A stretch of DNA of 64,000 nt from JAVJSU01 sp040219275 (GCA_040219275.1 JAVJSU010000099.1:62001-126000), one strand, 5' to 3'; positions 1 to 9,276 are shown, counted from the first letter of the stretch. Program-made: numbers and translations. Notes: a model not told the origin generated them from the letters alone.

Positions 1-372
1 AATCGGCGCACTCCGCGCAATGGGAATCCCCGTTTTCATTTTGAGAAACACGGATTTGAGGACTTCAGCGGCTTTTCCGGGGCTAACCACCATCGTAAAT
101 GCAGAGACAAAGATGATTAAGCTATCCTTGATAGAAACTTTGTCCCGTGCATCAATCACACCAAGATAATATTGCCATTCCCAGAAGCGAAAGGCTCCGG
201 CAGAAACTTGCGTCAAACATAACAACGGCACTAACCAAAGCGGAAACCGTCGTATCTCCGTTAAAACGTTGCCATCAAACTGATCACCGCTATCTAAAAA
301 GATCAGCAAAACAATGTAGATAACAAGGATAATTGCTATGCCGGTAATAAATTGTTTACGATACTTACCCAT
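1..372 (-). CDS. LPG-synthase-TM / UPF0104-family flippase-like membrane protein, 3'-truncated by the window edge
   Basis: Reverse-strand reading from ATG at 372 is open to base 1, giving 124 residues of the N-terminus. It shows a TM segment at about residues 8-26, a second hydrophobic stretch at 46-63, and the motif SPGKAAEVLKS followed by TGIPIARSAP. That pattern is typical of the lysylphosphatidylglycerol synthase TM region family (YbhN/UPF0104), which includes lipid flippases and glycolipid-export proteins. The C-terminus lies outside the window, so the number of membrane spans and the substrate cannot be judged. It is divergent from the C39-like gene at 601. Family assignment is fairly secure; function is not. 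Confidence 0.72.
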   Translation of the reverse strand, partial: MGKYRKQFITGIAIILVIYIVLLIFLDSGDQFDGNVLTEIRRFPLWLVPLLCLTQVSAGAFRFWEWQYYLGVIDARDKVSIKDSLIIFVSAFTMVVSPGKAAEVLKSVFLKMKTGIPIARSAPI

Positions 373-600
373 AAAATCCTGTACTCACAATGTCTACCTA
401 AAATCGACTTTTTCAGTGTACATCAATTCTACACAGAGAAATCAATAGGTTTTCGATAAGTAAGCGTAAGCAAACCGTAGGGTAAGGAATCCATAATTTT
501 GATATACAAGAATAGGCGAACAGCTATTTTCGTGGTAAAACAACGGTTCGACATGAGAATCTTTTGTAAAGTATTGTTAGTGTAGAGAGTATAAATAAGC
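373..600. promoter_or_regulatory. Divergent intergenic region, candidate -10 abutting the 601 start codon
   Basis: This 228-bp AT-rich gap separates two divergent genes and must hold both promoters. A TATAAA hexamer at 590-595 lies only 5 bases before the ATG at 601. If it is a real -10, the transcript would start at or next to the start codon and be nearly leaderless. Only a weak GAGAG (585-589) lies upstream as a ribosome binding site. No good -35 is seen at normal spacing (TTGTAA at 564-569 would need a 20-bp spacer), so the call is tentative. Confidence 0.25.
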
Positions 601-2103
601 ATGACCAATCTTGATGATACACAACCCAATCCAGTGATTTACGCACAGGATGAGATACCCGCCCCACCTCGTATTCTTTTGTGGGGGATATTGGGATTAT
701 TTGTTTTAGGAATTTTCGGCACGGCTTTTGGTGTCTATGCCTTCCGCGACGTACTCAGACCAAGCCAACAACAACGGGTCATAGGCTATCTACCCTTTAT
801 GGACTCCTTTTTACGACGTGGAGAAGACCTACCCACTGCTCCAGCAGTCGATCAGCAGGCACTCAATAGCCTACTCACATCACCGCTCACTCTAGGCACG
901 CCGACAGCCAACCCGGACAACGCTATCATCCTTGAAGCTACCGAAGACGCATTAGAAGTTATTGAAGCAACGCCGGAAACTGTAGAAGCAACCGAAGAAG
1001 CAGTTGTCACAGAGGAAGTGGTGGTGGCTGAGGTTGCAACAGAAATTCTTAGCACACCGATACCACAGCCCACCGCAACGGAGCAAGTTGCTGAAGTAGT
1101 GCCAACTCAACAAACGGCAAACACAAGTCCTGTAGCACAGAGTAATGTTTCTACCCGTCCATCAAGCCAGATTCTTGGCGGAATTACATGGGAACAGCAA
1201 TCATGGAACAACTGTGGACCAGCAAATATTACCATGGCACTCAGTTATTATGGTTGGACTCGCAATCAGGATTTCGCGGAAAACATTTTACGACCTGAAA
1301 CCGAAGACAAGAACGTGCGTCCAGATGAAATGGTGGCGTTCGTTAATGAGCAAACAGATTTAAACGCCATTTACCGCTATGGTGGCGATATTGATATGCT
1401 CCGCGATTTACTCGCAAATGGATTTCCTGTGATTATTGAAGCCGGCTCTACACCGGAAGGCAACGCATGGTTAGGGCATTATCAAACAGTGGCGGGATAC
1501 GACGATGGTCAACAAGCTTTCTTCGCCTATGATAGCTTTATCGGCGCAACAACTTCTGATGGAATCGTAGTCGAAACTTATAGTGATCTCGATGCGAACT
1601 GGCAAGACTTCAACCGCCTATTCATCGTCATCTACGAACCCTCACGGGAAAGTCTTGTTATGGATTTGCTTGGGGTACGAGCAGACCCTTTACAAGCGGC
1701 GGAACACGCCTTTAATGTCGCTCAATCGGAAGCACTCGCAAATCCGCGCGACCCATATGCCTATTTCAATATGGGTGTTTCACTTGCTCAGCTTGATCGT
1801 TACGACGAAGCTCAGACCGCTTTTGACTATGCCAATCGACTTGGATTCCATTATCGGATGTTGTGGTATCAATTCGATCTGTTTGAGACGTATTTGAATG
1901 TAGGACGGATTGACGATGTACTCGCTTATGTCGGCAGTAACCTGACCAACGGCGGACAGTGGGTAGAAGAAACCTATTATTGGCAGGGTCGTGCCTTAGC
2001 CGCACAGGGCAATACCGCGGCGGCATCAACCGCCTTCCGCACGGCACTCAATCGTAACCCGAATTTTACGGATGCTCAAATAGCACTTGATGAACTCAGT
2101 TAG
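601..2103 (+). CDS. Membrane-anchored C39-like cysteine peptidase with C-terminal TPR repeats
   Basis: The 500-residue protein has a short cytosolic N-terminus, one TM segment (about residues 24-48), and a Glu/Thr/Val-rich linker (about 95-190). A papain-like C39 domain follows at about 190-350. The catalytic cysteine is Cys205 in NNCGPAN, the histidine is His293 in LGHYQTV, and Asp311 in AYDS completes the likely triad. TPR-like helical repeats run from about 365 to 500 (NMGVSLAQLDRYDEAQTAF is one). C39-family domains cleave double-glycine leaders or act as general cell-surface cysteine peptidases; no bacteriocin exporter is adjacent, so the substrate is unknown. It is followed after 31 bp by murJ, which suggests an envelope role. 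Confidence 0.75.
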   Translation: MTNLDDTQPNPVIYAQDEIPAPPRILLWGILGLFVLGIFGTAFGVYAFRDVLRPSQQQRVIGYLPFMDSFLRRGEDLPTAPAVDQQALNSLLTSPLTLGTPTANPDNAIILEATEDALEVIEATPETVEATEEAVVTEEVVVAEVATEILSTPIPQPTATEQVAEVVPTQQTANTSPVAQSNVSTRPSSQILGGITWEQQSWNNCGPANITMALSYYGWTRNQDFAENILRPETEDKNVRPDEMVAFVNEQTDLNAIYRYGGDIDMLRDLLANGFPVIIEAGSTPEGNAWLGHYQTVAGYDDGQQAFFAYDSFIGATTSDGIVVETYSDLDANWQDFNRLFIVIYEPSRESLVMDLLGVRADPLQAAEHAFNVAQSEALANPRDPYAYFNMGVSLAQLDRYDEAQTAFDYANRLGFHYRMLWYQFDLFETYLNVGRIDDVLAYVGSNLTNGGQWVEETYYWQGRALAAQGNTAAASTAFRTALNRNPNFTDAQIALDELS

Positions 2104-2134
2104 ACTGCCAATTTCAACACTTGAGGAATGCTAA

Positions 2135-3859
2135 ATGGCGACTCCAACGCTTACAGATGAAAGCAATCAGGATGCCTCTCCTAACGTAGGGGGAGTGCAG
2201 AGTGTGGAACAACGTAACCAGCAAATTGCACGATCCACATTGGTTGTGATGATCGCGTTCGGGGTCGCCAAAGTTATCAGTTTAGGGCAGACGGTAATAA
2301 TCGCCAGCGTCTTCGGTGTTGGCACAGAATGGGATACATTTGTCACTGCAAATCGTATCCCTGAACTGATTTTTACACTCATCGCAGGTGGCGCACTCGC
2401 CCATGCGTTTATTCCCATTTTCAGTGGCTACATTGCCCGCGATGAAAAGGACGAAGCATGGCGTATTGCCAGCCATGTAATCAATACGATTTTCGCCACA
2501 ACCGCTTTAGTTAGTCTAATTGTATTCTTCGCGTCACCCTGGCTAGTTGCCAATGTCGTTGCTCCCGGTTTTGATGCCGCTGGACGCTCGCAAACCGTTG
2601 AATTGATGCGGATTTTGCTTATCAGCACGATGATCTTCTCGGTTAGTGGGATCGTCATGGGTATTTTGCAAAGCCATAATCACTTTTTACTGCCCGCCTT
2701 AGCCCCCATCATGTTTGACGTGGGCATTTTGTTTGGTGTGATTTTCTTGCTTAATCCACTCGGCGTTCACGGGATCGCGCTCGGTGCTGTACTCGGTTCC
2801 GCAATGCACCTTGGAATTCAGATTCCGGGACTAATTCGCTTTAAAGCGCGTTGGACACCTGAACTTGGATTCCGTGACCCGATTCTGTGGAAAGTTATCC
2901 GGCTAATGCTCCCGCGCATCGCTGGGCTGGGCGTATTTAGCATCAACTTTGTCGTGATGAACAATATTGCCTCACGCCTCGGTGTGGGTTCGGTCAGTGC
3001 GTTGGATTGGGGTTGGCGATTGATGCAAATTCCGCAAACGCTCATCGGCACAGCAATGGGAACGGTTATCTTCCCTACCCTTGCCGCCCTCAGCGAAGTC
3101 GGAGATCAGGACGGCAAGCGCGATGCAATGTCCGGTGCTCTGCGCTTTATTCTGATCGCCAGCATACCGTCAGCAGTGGGTCTAATCTTCGTAGGTCGTC
3201 CGGTCATCAGCTTGTTGGAGCGTGGCGCGTTTGATGCGTCAGCTTCGGCGTTAGTGTATAGCACGTTACAATTCTTCGCACTCGGTTTAATCGTCCATTC
3301 CGCGCTAGAAGTCGTTGCACGTAGCTTTTATGCGGATAAAGACACCCTCACCCCACTCTGGGCGGCGCTCGGTGGCGCGACGATCAATTTAGTTTTGTCC
3401 TTTCTCCTGAGCAACGTTGCACGCGTGGAAGCAAGCTTATTTTTCAACCGCATCGCCGCACCGATTATTCCGGGACTCTCGCCTGATGTCGGCAATGTTG
3501 GTGGTTTGGCACTCGCAAACTCCCTCGGCGTAATGTTTGAGGTTGGCTTCCTGCTCGTTATTTTGCGTCGTCGTTGGCACGGCGTAAATGATAATATTCT
3601 TGCCTCAACCGTGCTGAAAACAACCATCGCCAGTCTCATCATGGCGCTAGCCATCGTTCTCATCAACACGGCATGGGCAATTATTGGCTTAGATGATGGT
3701 GGCTTAGTATTGACGGTTGCCCAGATTGGTGTGGAAACCGGCATGGGAATTATTGTGTTCATGGTATCGGCATATCTGTTACGGATGGATGAAATTAATC
3801 TCGTGGTACAGATGATACGGCGCAAGAAAACACCGAGTTCCGTCTTACTTACGTCGTGA
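2135..3859 (+). CDS. murJ: MurJ/MviN lipid II flippase
   Basis: The 574-residue polytopic protein has about 14 hydrophobic segments and the MurJ-like N-terminal region with GVGTEWDTFVTANRIPELIF followed by GGALAHAFIPIFSGY. MurJ, of the MOP exporter superfamily, moves lipid II across the cytoplasmic membrane for peptidoglycan synthesis. The length is slightly above the usual 500-550 residues, with a loop around 420-440 between late TM segments. It starts 31 bp after the C39-like gene and probably shares its transcript. A promoter for the next gene overlaps its stop codon. Confidence 0.9.
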   Translation: MATPTLTDESNQDASPNVGGVQSVEQRNQQIARSTLVVMIAFGVAKVISLGQTVIIASVFGVGTEWDTFVTANRIPELIFTLIAGGALAHAFIPIFSGYIARDEKDEAWRIASHVINTIFATTALVSLIVFFASPWLVANVVAPGFDAAGRSQTVELMRILLISTMIFSVSGIVMGILQSHNHFLLPALAPIMFDVGILFGVIFLLNPLGVHGIALGAVLGSAMHLGIQIPGLIRFKARWTPELGFRDPILWKVIRLMLPRIAGLGVFSINFVVMNNIASRLGVGSVSALDWGWRLMQIPQTLIGTAMGTVIFPTLAALSEVGDQDGKRDAMSGALRFILIASIPSAVGLIFVGRPVISLLERGAFDASASALVYSTLQFFALGLIVHSALEVVARSFYADKDTLTPLWAALGGATINLVLSFLLSNVARVEASLFFNRIAAPIIPGLSPDVGNVGGLALANSLGVMFEVGFLLVILRRRWHGVNDNILASTVLKTTIASLIMALAIVLINTAWAIIGLDDGGLVLTVAQIGVETGMGIIVFMVSAYLLRMDEINLVVQMIRRKKTPSSVLLTS

Positions 3860-3885
3860 CAGCATGACTCGTTTTATGGTATCAT
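3856..3885 (+). promoter_or_regulatory. Candidate sigma-70-type promoter for the metallo-hydrolase gene
   Basis: GTGACA at 3856-3861 and TATCAT at 3880-3885 are separated by 18 bp. Each differs from consensus at one base. The predicted transcript start, about 3892, lies 33 bases before the ATG at 3925. The -35 overlaps the murJ stop codon. Confidence 0.45.
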
Positions 3886-3924
3886 CTGGCTCAATTTTAC
3901 TGAAACTAATGAGTAAATTGCCTC

Positions 3925-4566
3925 ATGCCTATTGAAATTCGGGTGTTAACACTCGGTCTTGCCGCTACCAATTGCTATATCGTGGGCGATACAGACCTAA
4001 ATGAAGCCATTCTGATTGATCCTGTGGATAACGCGCCGTTACTTCTCAAAACAGCACAGGACGCAGGCTGGACGATAAAGAAAATCATCGCCACGCATGG
4101 GCACTTCGATCATGTGCTTGCAAGCAAAGAACTCAAAAACCTTACTGACGCGCCATTTTACATTCATGAGGAATGTGTGCCATTTTTAGAGCGCCTGCCC
4201 GAAACAGGTATGCGCTTTACCGGCAAACCGTTTCCTAAAGCGGCTATTCCTGATGAATTCTTGACGACAGAATCACAAACAATCAAACTCGGCGCGATCA
4301 ACCTAGAAACACTGTATACACCCGGTCATGCTCCCGGACACATCAGCTTATTTATGCGAGAACAAAATATTGTCTTCAGCGGGGATTGTCTTTTTTCAGG
4401 CAGTATCGGCAGGACAGATTTACCTGGCTCGGATTATGAAGTCTTGATGAAGTCCATTTTCGAAAAGCTCATGCCGCTAGGTGATGAAGTGCAGGTTCTC
4501 GCCGGACACATGCAACCCACGACTATCGGACAAGAGCGACTCACCAATCCATACCTTAAACCTTAA
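3925..4566 (+). CDS. Metallo-beta-lactamase-fold hydrolase, glyoxalase II-like
   Basis: The 213-residue protein has the HxHxDH zinc motif (H58, H60, D62, H63) followed by the later metal-ligand regions TPGHAPGHISLF, FSGDCLFSGSIGRTDLPGS and a final AGHMQPTTIG. The length and the GRTDLPG-type motif match the YcbL/glyoxalase-II-like branch, which hydrolyses thioesters such as S-lactoylglutathione. The real substrate in a bacterium that may lack glutathione is uncertain. It begins a run of three closely spaced + strand genes and has its own candidate promoter. Confidence 0.82.
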   Translation: MPIEIRVLTLGLAATNCYIVGDTDLNEAILIDPVDNAPLLLKTAQDAGWTIKKIIATHGHFDHVLASKELKNLTDAPFYIHEECVPFLERLPETGMRFTGKPFPKAAIPDEFLTTESQTIKLGAINLETLYTPGHAPGHISLFMREQNIVFSGDCLFSGSIGRTDLPGSDYEVLMKSIFEKLMPLGDEVQVLAGHMQPTTIGQERLTNPYLKP

Positions 4567-4588
4567 TAGGCACAAAATTACATAACCT

Positions 4589-5077
4589 ATGAATATCATT
4601 AATCAATATTCATATATTTTGATTTTCCTCGGCACAATTGCCTCCATTATTTGGATCGCACGCCACTTTTTTCGCGTTCGCGTTGCCTACCTCGTGGGGC
4701 TGGTTTGCATCATCACTGTCGTATTCATCACAGGTTTCGTGATATTGAGACCTGGCTCAAGCAATGTAAATGATATTCAAGCCGCCCAAGCACAGATTGG
4801 CAATGGTCAGCCAACTTTTGTGGAATTCTTCAGCAATTATTGCACAGGCTGTATTGTATTCGAGCCGATTATCTCTGATCTTGTGCAGAATATTGACGCG
4901 GAATTCAATGTTCTGCGCGTTGATATTCACACGCAAGTTGGGCGTGGTCTGCGGGAAATTTATGAATTTTCCTTCACACCGGAATTCGTTCTGTATGATG
5001 CAGAAGGCAACGAAGTCTGGCGAGATCACATTCCGCCCACCAGCAATGACCTAGATGCCGCACGCGGTCTAAACTAA
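4589..5077 (+). CDS. Membrane-anchored thioredoxin-like protein
   Basis: The 162-residue protein has two hydrophobic N-terminal segments (about 8-24 and 32-52), then a thioredoxin-fold domain with a CTGC redox motif (Cys85, Cys88) in SNYCTGCIVFEP. A conserved cis-Pro equivalent appears in FSFTPEFVLYDAEGNEV. It is probably a membrane-tethered thiol-disulfide oxidoreductase facing outside, used in protein folding or cytochrome maturation, though the partner is not evident. The stop codon is directly followed by the ATG of the next gene, so the two are probably translationally coupled. Confidence 0.72.
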   Translation: MNIINQYSYILIFLGTIASIIWIARHFFRVRVAYLVGLVCIITVVFITGFVILRPGSSNVNDIQAAQAQIGNGQPTFVEFFSNYCTGCIVFEPIISDLVQNIDAEFNVLRVDIHTQVGRGLREIYEFSFTPEFVLYDAEGNEVWRDHIPPTSNDLDAARGLN

Positions 5078-5989
5078 ATGCACATACTGATGATCTTCAT
5101 TGATGGGGTTGGTTTGGGCGATGATAATCCTGAAACCAACCCATTTTCCGCCGCGCATTTTCCGACTTTGACCAAAATTACCAATGGCAAGAAATGGCTG
5201 AATTCTACCGGTAAAATCGTCAGCGATAGAGCGGTATTTATCCCCACAGATCCGCGCCTGAATGTGGCAGGCAGACCGCAAAGCGCCACCGGACAAGCGG
5301 TTATCATCACCGGAAAAAATGTACCTCTACATATCGGAAGGCATTATGGACCCAAGCCAAATGTTGAAATCCGCGCATTGCTAGATGAAGATAATTTTTT
5401 CACACAGGTCGTCAAACACAATAAACGCGCCGCACTTTTAGAAGCGTATCCAGATCAATGGCATCGTGGCATCAATTCCGGTAAATCCTTGCCTTCAAGT
5501 TATCAATATGCCGCCCGTAGCGCAGGATTACCCTTCTTTGACCACGATACGTTAAAGGACGGCAATGCGTTAAGCGGAGATTGGACGGGGGAAGGCTGGC
5601 GTACACAACTCGGTTTCGATGATATTCCCGTATTTGCACCCCTTGAAGCTGGTGAGCAATTGGTCAAATTATCACGCAATTATGATTTTGCGTTTATGTC
5701 GCATTGGCTCACAGATGTAATTGGGCACAAGGGGGATTTAACCGAAGCAATCGCCCTCTTAAGCATCTTCGACAAAGTAATTGAGGGGGTACTAAAGGAG
5801 TGGCATGACGATGAAGGGCTAGTCATCGTTACTAGCGATCACGGTAATATCGAGGAAATCACGCATCGCAGGCACACCGAAAATGATGTGCCAACAGTCA
5901 TCATTGGAAACGGTGCAGAAGCATTTGCAAAGGGACTCAGCAGTTTGCAGGATTATGTACCACGCATGGCAAAATTACTTCTGGATTAG
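5078..5989 (+). CDS. Alkaline phosphatase-superfamily metalloenzyme (phosphoglycerate mutase-like)
   Basis: The 303-residue protein begins with IFIDGVGLGDD, carries MSHWLTDVIGHKGD in the middle and TSDHGNIEE with THRRHTENDVP near the end. These are the metal-ligand motifs (Asp, Asp-His, His) of the superfamily that includes cofactor-independent phosphoglycerate mutase and phosphopentomutase. It is much shorter than either of those enzymes, so it is better called a metalloenzyme-family protein of unknown substrate. The ATG immediately follows the stop of the thioredoxin-like gene. Its 3' end overlaps the convergent transporter gene by 4 bases. Confidence 0.65.
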   Translation: MHILMIFIDGVGLGDDNPETNPFSAAHFPTLTKITNGKKWLNSTGKIVSDRAVFIPTDPRLNVAGRPQSATGQAVIITGKNVPLHIGRHYGPKPNVEIRALLDEDNFFTQVVKHNKRAALLEAYPDQWHRGINSGKSLPSSYQYAARSAGLPFFDHDTLKDGNALSGDWTGEGWRTQLGFDDIPVFAPLEAGEQLVKLSRNYDFAFMSHWLTDVIGHKGDLTEAIALLSIFDKVIEGVLKEWHDDEGLVIVTSDHGNIEEITHRRHTENDVPTVIIGNGAEAFAKGLSSLQDYVPRMAKLLLD

Positions 5990-6882
5990 TGTGCAGGGCT
6001 GAATCGCTCGCTGATATATGTCATGCTGAATGCGATCAAAAATAGCGTCGTTACCGTGAGTACAATTGCCGGTCCAGTGGCGATGCCCAGATGATATGAG
6101 ATAAATACGCCCACGACCCCACTCACCGCGCCTACAACAGCGGCGACGATAATCATATGGTGCATCCGTTTCGTGACCAATTGGGCAATCGCCGCCGGAG
6201 CAATCAACATCGCAAGCATCAACGTTATGCCGACAATTTGTAGACTGGCAACAATCGTGACCGCAATCAGCACTAAAAGCAAAATACGCAATCCTTCTGT
6301 CGGCAATTGCAACGTTCTAGCTAACCCTACATCAAAGCTGATGACCACCAACTCCTTGAAGAAGAACACCACAATGCCAATCACAACCACCCCACAAACA
6401 ACCATAATCCAGATGTCTGTGTTGCTGATGCCTAGAATATTGCCAAACAGAATATGGACGAGATCACGCCCGTATGCACGGGGATCACTGCTGATAATTG
6501 CGATTCCGAGCGCGAACATCGCGACAAAAACGATGCCGATGACCGTATCTTCTTTCAGGCGCTTATCCCGCGTCAGCCAGCCGATCAACACCGCCGCGAA
6601 AATCCCTGCGGCTAACCCACCCACGAACAGGCGCAAACTTTCATCCTGAATTTCGCTTAGTAATGGCATACTGAACGCCGCACCACCGGAATAAATGTAA
6701 GCGGCAGAAACGCCCGGTAAAATGGAATGAGCGAGTGCATCACCAAAAAACGACATCCCCCTCACCACCACAAACGACCCCACCACCCCGCTAACAATTC
6801 CGACGATCACCGCCGCGAGAATCGCCCTCTGCATAAAGTCATAGGATAGTGGGTTTTGAATTAGTGTCTGTAGATCAATCAT
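5986..6882 (-). CDS. Zinc/manganese-type ABC transporter permease (ZnuB/MntB family)
   Basis: The 298-residue membrane protein has eight or nine hydrophobic segments and the ABC-3 family features GMSFFGDALAHSILPGV near the N-terminus and GITLMLAMLIAPAAIAQLVT later. It forms the membrane channel of a divalent-metal importer together with the ATPase encoded just upstream. The ATPase stop and this start overlap by 4 bases (6879-6882), so the two are coupled. The family transports Zn, Mn or Fe; sequence alone does not decide which. No substrate-binding protein gene is adjacent, which is unusual. Confidence 0.88.
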   Translation of the reverse strand: MIDLQTLIQNPLSYDFMQRAILAAVIVGIVSGVVGSFVVVRGMSFFGDALAHSILPGVSAAYIYSGGAAFSMPLLSEIQDESLRLFVGGLAAGIFAAVLIGWLTRDKRLKEDTVIGIVFVAMFALGIAIISSDPRAYGRDLVHILFGNILGISNTDIWIMVVCGVVVIGIVVFFFKELVVISFDVGLARTLQLPTEGLRILLLVLIAVTIVASLQIVGITLMLAMLIAPAAIAQLVTKRMHHMIIVAAVVGAVSGVVGVFISYHLGIATGPAIVLTVTTLFLIAFSMTYISERFSPAH

Positions 6883-7703
6883 GCGTGGTCATGTTCGTCG
6901 CTGAAGATGAGCATTTCATTGCCCTGCTGGAAAACACTGACAGCGCCGCCATATGCCTGACGGAGATTTGATGGCGTAAAGACATCTTCCGGCTTACCAA
7001 TGGCAATCAATTGTTGATTGATGAGCATCAGGCGATCAAAACGTGTTGAGGCAGTTTGTAAATCATGGGTGGAGAGAATAATCGTGATCCCCGTTCGGTT
7101 GAGATGCTCTAGAGTTTCCATAATTTCGTCTTCCGCGTTTACATCTACACCACTAAACGGCTCATCTAGCAGGATAATATCCGTTTCCTGAACCAGCGCC
7201 CGTGCGATAAAGACGCGTCGCTTCTGCCCACCACTGAGCTGACCAATTTGACGATTACTCAGATGCGCCATGCCAACTTGCTCTAGTGTGCTATAAACAC
7301 CATCACGATCAACTTTACGTGGAAAACGTAACCATCCAATTTTACGAATACGCCCCATCATCACTACGTCAAACACCGTTGCGGGGAACTGCCAATCAAC
7401 CTCTTCATACTGTGGCACATAACCAATCAAGGTATGGCTTGTACGGCAATCTAAGCCATAAGTCGAGACATTTCCGCTTGTATGCGGGATAATCCCTGCG
7501 AGTGCCTTAAACAGCGTACTCTTGCCCGCGCCATTCGGACCAATCACAGCGAGCCGTTCACCACGATTAACGGTAAAACTCACATCATGAATCGCCTGCC
7601 GATGACCAGCATACCCTGCCGATAATTGCTGAACCTGTAACGCACATCTATCATTTTCGATAAATTCAACGGGTGAAGATTGTGGATCTTTAGAGAGAAT
7701 CAT
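6879..7703 (-). CDS. Metal ABC transporter ATP-binding protein (ZnuC/MntA family)
   Basis: The 274-residue ATPase has Walker A GPNGAGKST (55-63), a Q-loop in GYVPQYEEVDW, the signature LSGGQKRR and Walker B IILLDEPF. These motifs and the pairing with an ABC-3 permease place it in the Zn/Mn importer group. The residues before about 22 are a short extension relative to typical members, so the true start may be slightly downstream. A palindrome overlaps its candidate promoter, which would fit metal-responsive repression. Confidence 0.88.
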   Translation of the reverse strand: MILSKDPQSSPVEFIENDRCALQVQQLSAGYAGHRQAIHDVSFTVNRGERLAVIGPNGAGKSTLFKALAGIIPHTSGNVSTYGLDCRTSHTLIGYVPQYEEVDWQFPATVFDVVMMGRIRKIGWLRFPRKVDRDGVYSTLEQVGMAHLSNRQIGQLSGGQKRRVFIARALVQETDIILLDEPFSGVDVNAEDEIMETLEHLNRTGITIILSTHDLQTASTRFDRLMLINQQLIAIGKPEDVFTPSNLRQAYGGAVSVFQQGNEMLIFSDEHDHA

Positions 7704-7743
7704 GGGAATGTTTTGACTTTTTAATGAGACGAAGTATCGTTTA

Positions 7744-7774
7744 AAACTATGTTATAAGGTTTAGTTTCTGTCAA
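7744..7774 (-). promoter_or_regulatory. Candidate promoter and overlapping operator of the metal importer
   Basis: On the - strand TTGACA (7774-7769) and CATAGT (7751-7746) are spaced by 17 bp and point toward the ATPase gene. An inverted repeat with arms AAACTA (7744-7749) and TAGTTT (7762-7767) covers the -10 and most of the spacer. A repressor bound there would block the promoter. A Fur/Zur/MntR/DtxR-type regulator would be expected from the transporter, but the site does not clearly match a consensus I can name. Confidence 0.35.
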
Positions 7775-7871
7775 GGGCAAGCATAATGTTTGCCGGAGAC
7801 AATATTCTTTTCTATCACAAATCGTTCGCAGATGCACTTTTATTGACCGAATTATGAGACTATCTCTTACC

Positions 7872-7900
7872 TTGACGAACGGTTTCCCCTAATCTACAAT
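7872..7900 (+). promoter_or_regulatory. Sigma-70-type promoter of ffh
   Basis: TTGACG at 7872-7877 and TACAAT at 7895-7900 are separated by exactly 17 bp, each one base from consensus. The predicted start, about 7907, leaves a 25-base leader before the ffh ATG at 7933. Confidence 0.65.
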
Positions 7901-7932
7901 TCATCAGTTAAACATTCATTGATTTAGGAATC

Positions 7933-9276
7933 ATGTTCGAGAGCCTTAGCCAACGCTTACAAGATACATTTGATCGTCTTGGGCGTAGCGGAAAATTAAC
8001 GGAACAAGACGTTAAGACCGCTATGCGCGAGGTACGTATGGCACTGCTAGAAGCAGATGTCGCCCTGCCGGTTGTGAAGGATTTCGTGAACCGTGTGCGC
8101 GAACGTGCCATCGGGTCGGAAGTCGCCAAAAGCCTCAAGCCCGGTCAGATGGTCGTCAAAATCGTCCACGAAGAGCTGACCGAAACATTAGGTGAGCCAG
8201 GACGTTTAAGTTATTCTGGAAGCACCAAACCGCATGTTATTATGCTGGTTGGTTTGCAAGGTTCGGGTAAAACCACGACCGCCGCTAAACTTGCCGTGTA
8301 TTTGCGTCGTGAAGGCAAAAAAGCCTTCTTGATCGCCGCAGACACGTACCGTCCAGCGGCGGTAGATCAGTTGGTTACCCTCGCCAAACAGGTGAATGTT
8401 CCTTATTATGAAGAAGGTGTCAGTGCACGTCCACCAGATATTGTCGCACGCGGGTTAAAAGCCGCGAAAGAAGCGAATGTCGATATCGTATTGGTGGATA
8501 CGGCTGGACGTTTGCAAATTGATGACACCCTGATGGCGGAGCTTGAAGAAATCAAGCGCCGTACCGATCCAGCAGAAATTTTGCTGGTCGCGGATGCCAT
8601 GACAGGTCAAGAAGCAGTTAATATCGCACAGGGTTTTAACGAGCGCGTCGGTATTTCTGGCTTGATCTTAACCAAAGTTGACGGCGATGCGCGAGGCGGT
8701 GCTGCGCTCTCCATGCGTGCTGTCACCAATGTACCTATCAAATTCCTTGGTACAGGCGAGAAGATTGACGGCTTTGAAGTCTTCCATCCAGATCGCCTTG
8801 TCGATCGCATTCTCGGTATGGGTGATATTATGTCGCTCATCGAACGTGCCGAAGAAGAATTTGACGAAAAAGAAGCGATGGAACTTCAGCGTAAAATGAT
8901 GCAAAATCAATTTACGTTGCAAGACTTCCTTGAGCAACTGCAACGTATTCGACGTATGGGACCCATTAGCCAGATTATGGGCATGATCCCCGGTATGAGT
9001 AAGATGCAGATTCAAGGAGAAATCAATCAGGAAGAAGTTGAAGATCGCCTCGGTAAAGTTGAAGCAATCATCAACTCTATGACAAAAGACGAACGTTCCA
9101 ATCCTAAAAAACTGAACGCAAGCCGCAAAAAGCGCATCGCCGCTGGTAGTGGTGTTCAGGTTCGGGATGTCAACGATGTCTTGAAACAATTCCGTCAGAT
9201 GCAAACTATGATGGATCAATTACGCAAAGGACGCTTCCCCAATATTCCCGGACTTTCCGGTTTAATGGGACGCTAA
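7933..9276 (+). CDS. ffh: Signal recognition particle GTPase Ffh (SRP54)
   Basis: The 447-residue protein has the N domain (about 1-95) and the G domain with P-loop GLQGSGKT (107-114), DTAGRLQIDD and TKVDGDARGG. A Met-rich M domain follows from about 300, with MGPISQIMGMIPGMSKMQ and MTKDERSNP. Ffh with 4.5S RNA recognises signal sequences on ribosomes and delivers them to FtsY at the membrane. Length and motif order are normal for bacteria. Its place before rpsP, the KH protein and rimM is a common conserved neighbourhood. Confidence 0.97.
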   Translation: MFESLSQRLQDTFDRLGRSGKLTEQDVKTAMREVRMALLEADVALPVVKDFVNRVRERAIGSEVAKSLKPGQMVVKIVHEELTETLGEPGRLSYSGSTKPHVIMLVGLQGSGKTTTAAKLAVYLRREGKKAFLIAADTYRPAAVDQLVTLAKQVNVPYYEEGVSARPPDIVARGLKAAKEANVDIVLVDTAGRLQIDDTLMAELEEIKRRTDPAEILLVADAMTGQEAVNIAQGFNERVGISGLILTKVDGDARGGAALSMRAVTNVPIKFLGTGEKIDGFEVFHPDRLVDRILGMGDIMSLIERAEEEFDEKEAMELQRKMMQNQFTLQDFLEQLQRIRRMGPISQIMGMIPGMSKMQIQGEINQEEVEDRLGKVEAIINSMTKDERSNPKKLNASRKKRIAAGSGVQVRDVNDVLKQFRQMQTMMDQLRKGRFPNIPGLSGLMGR

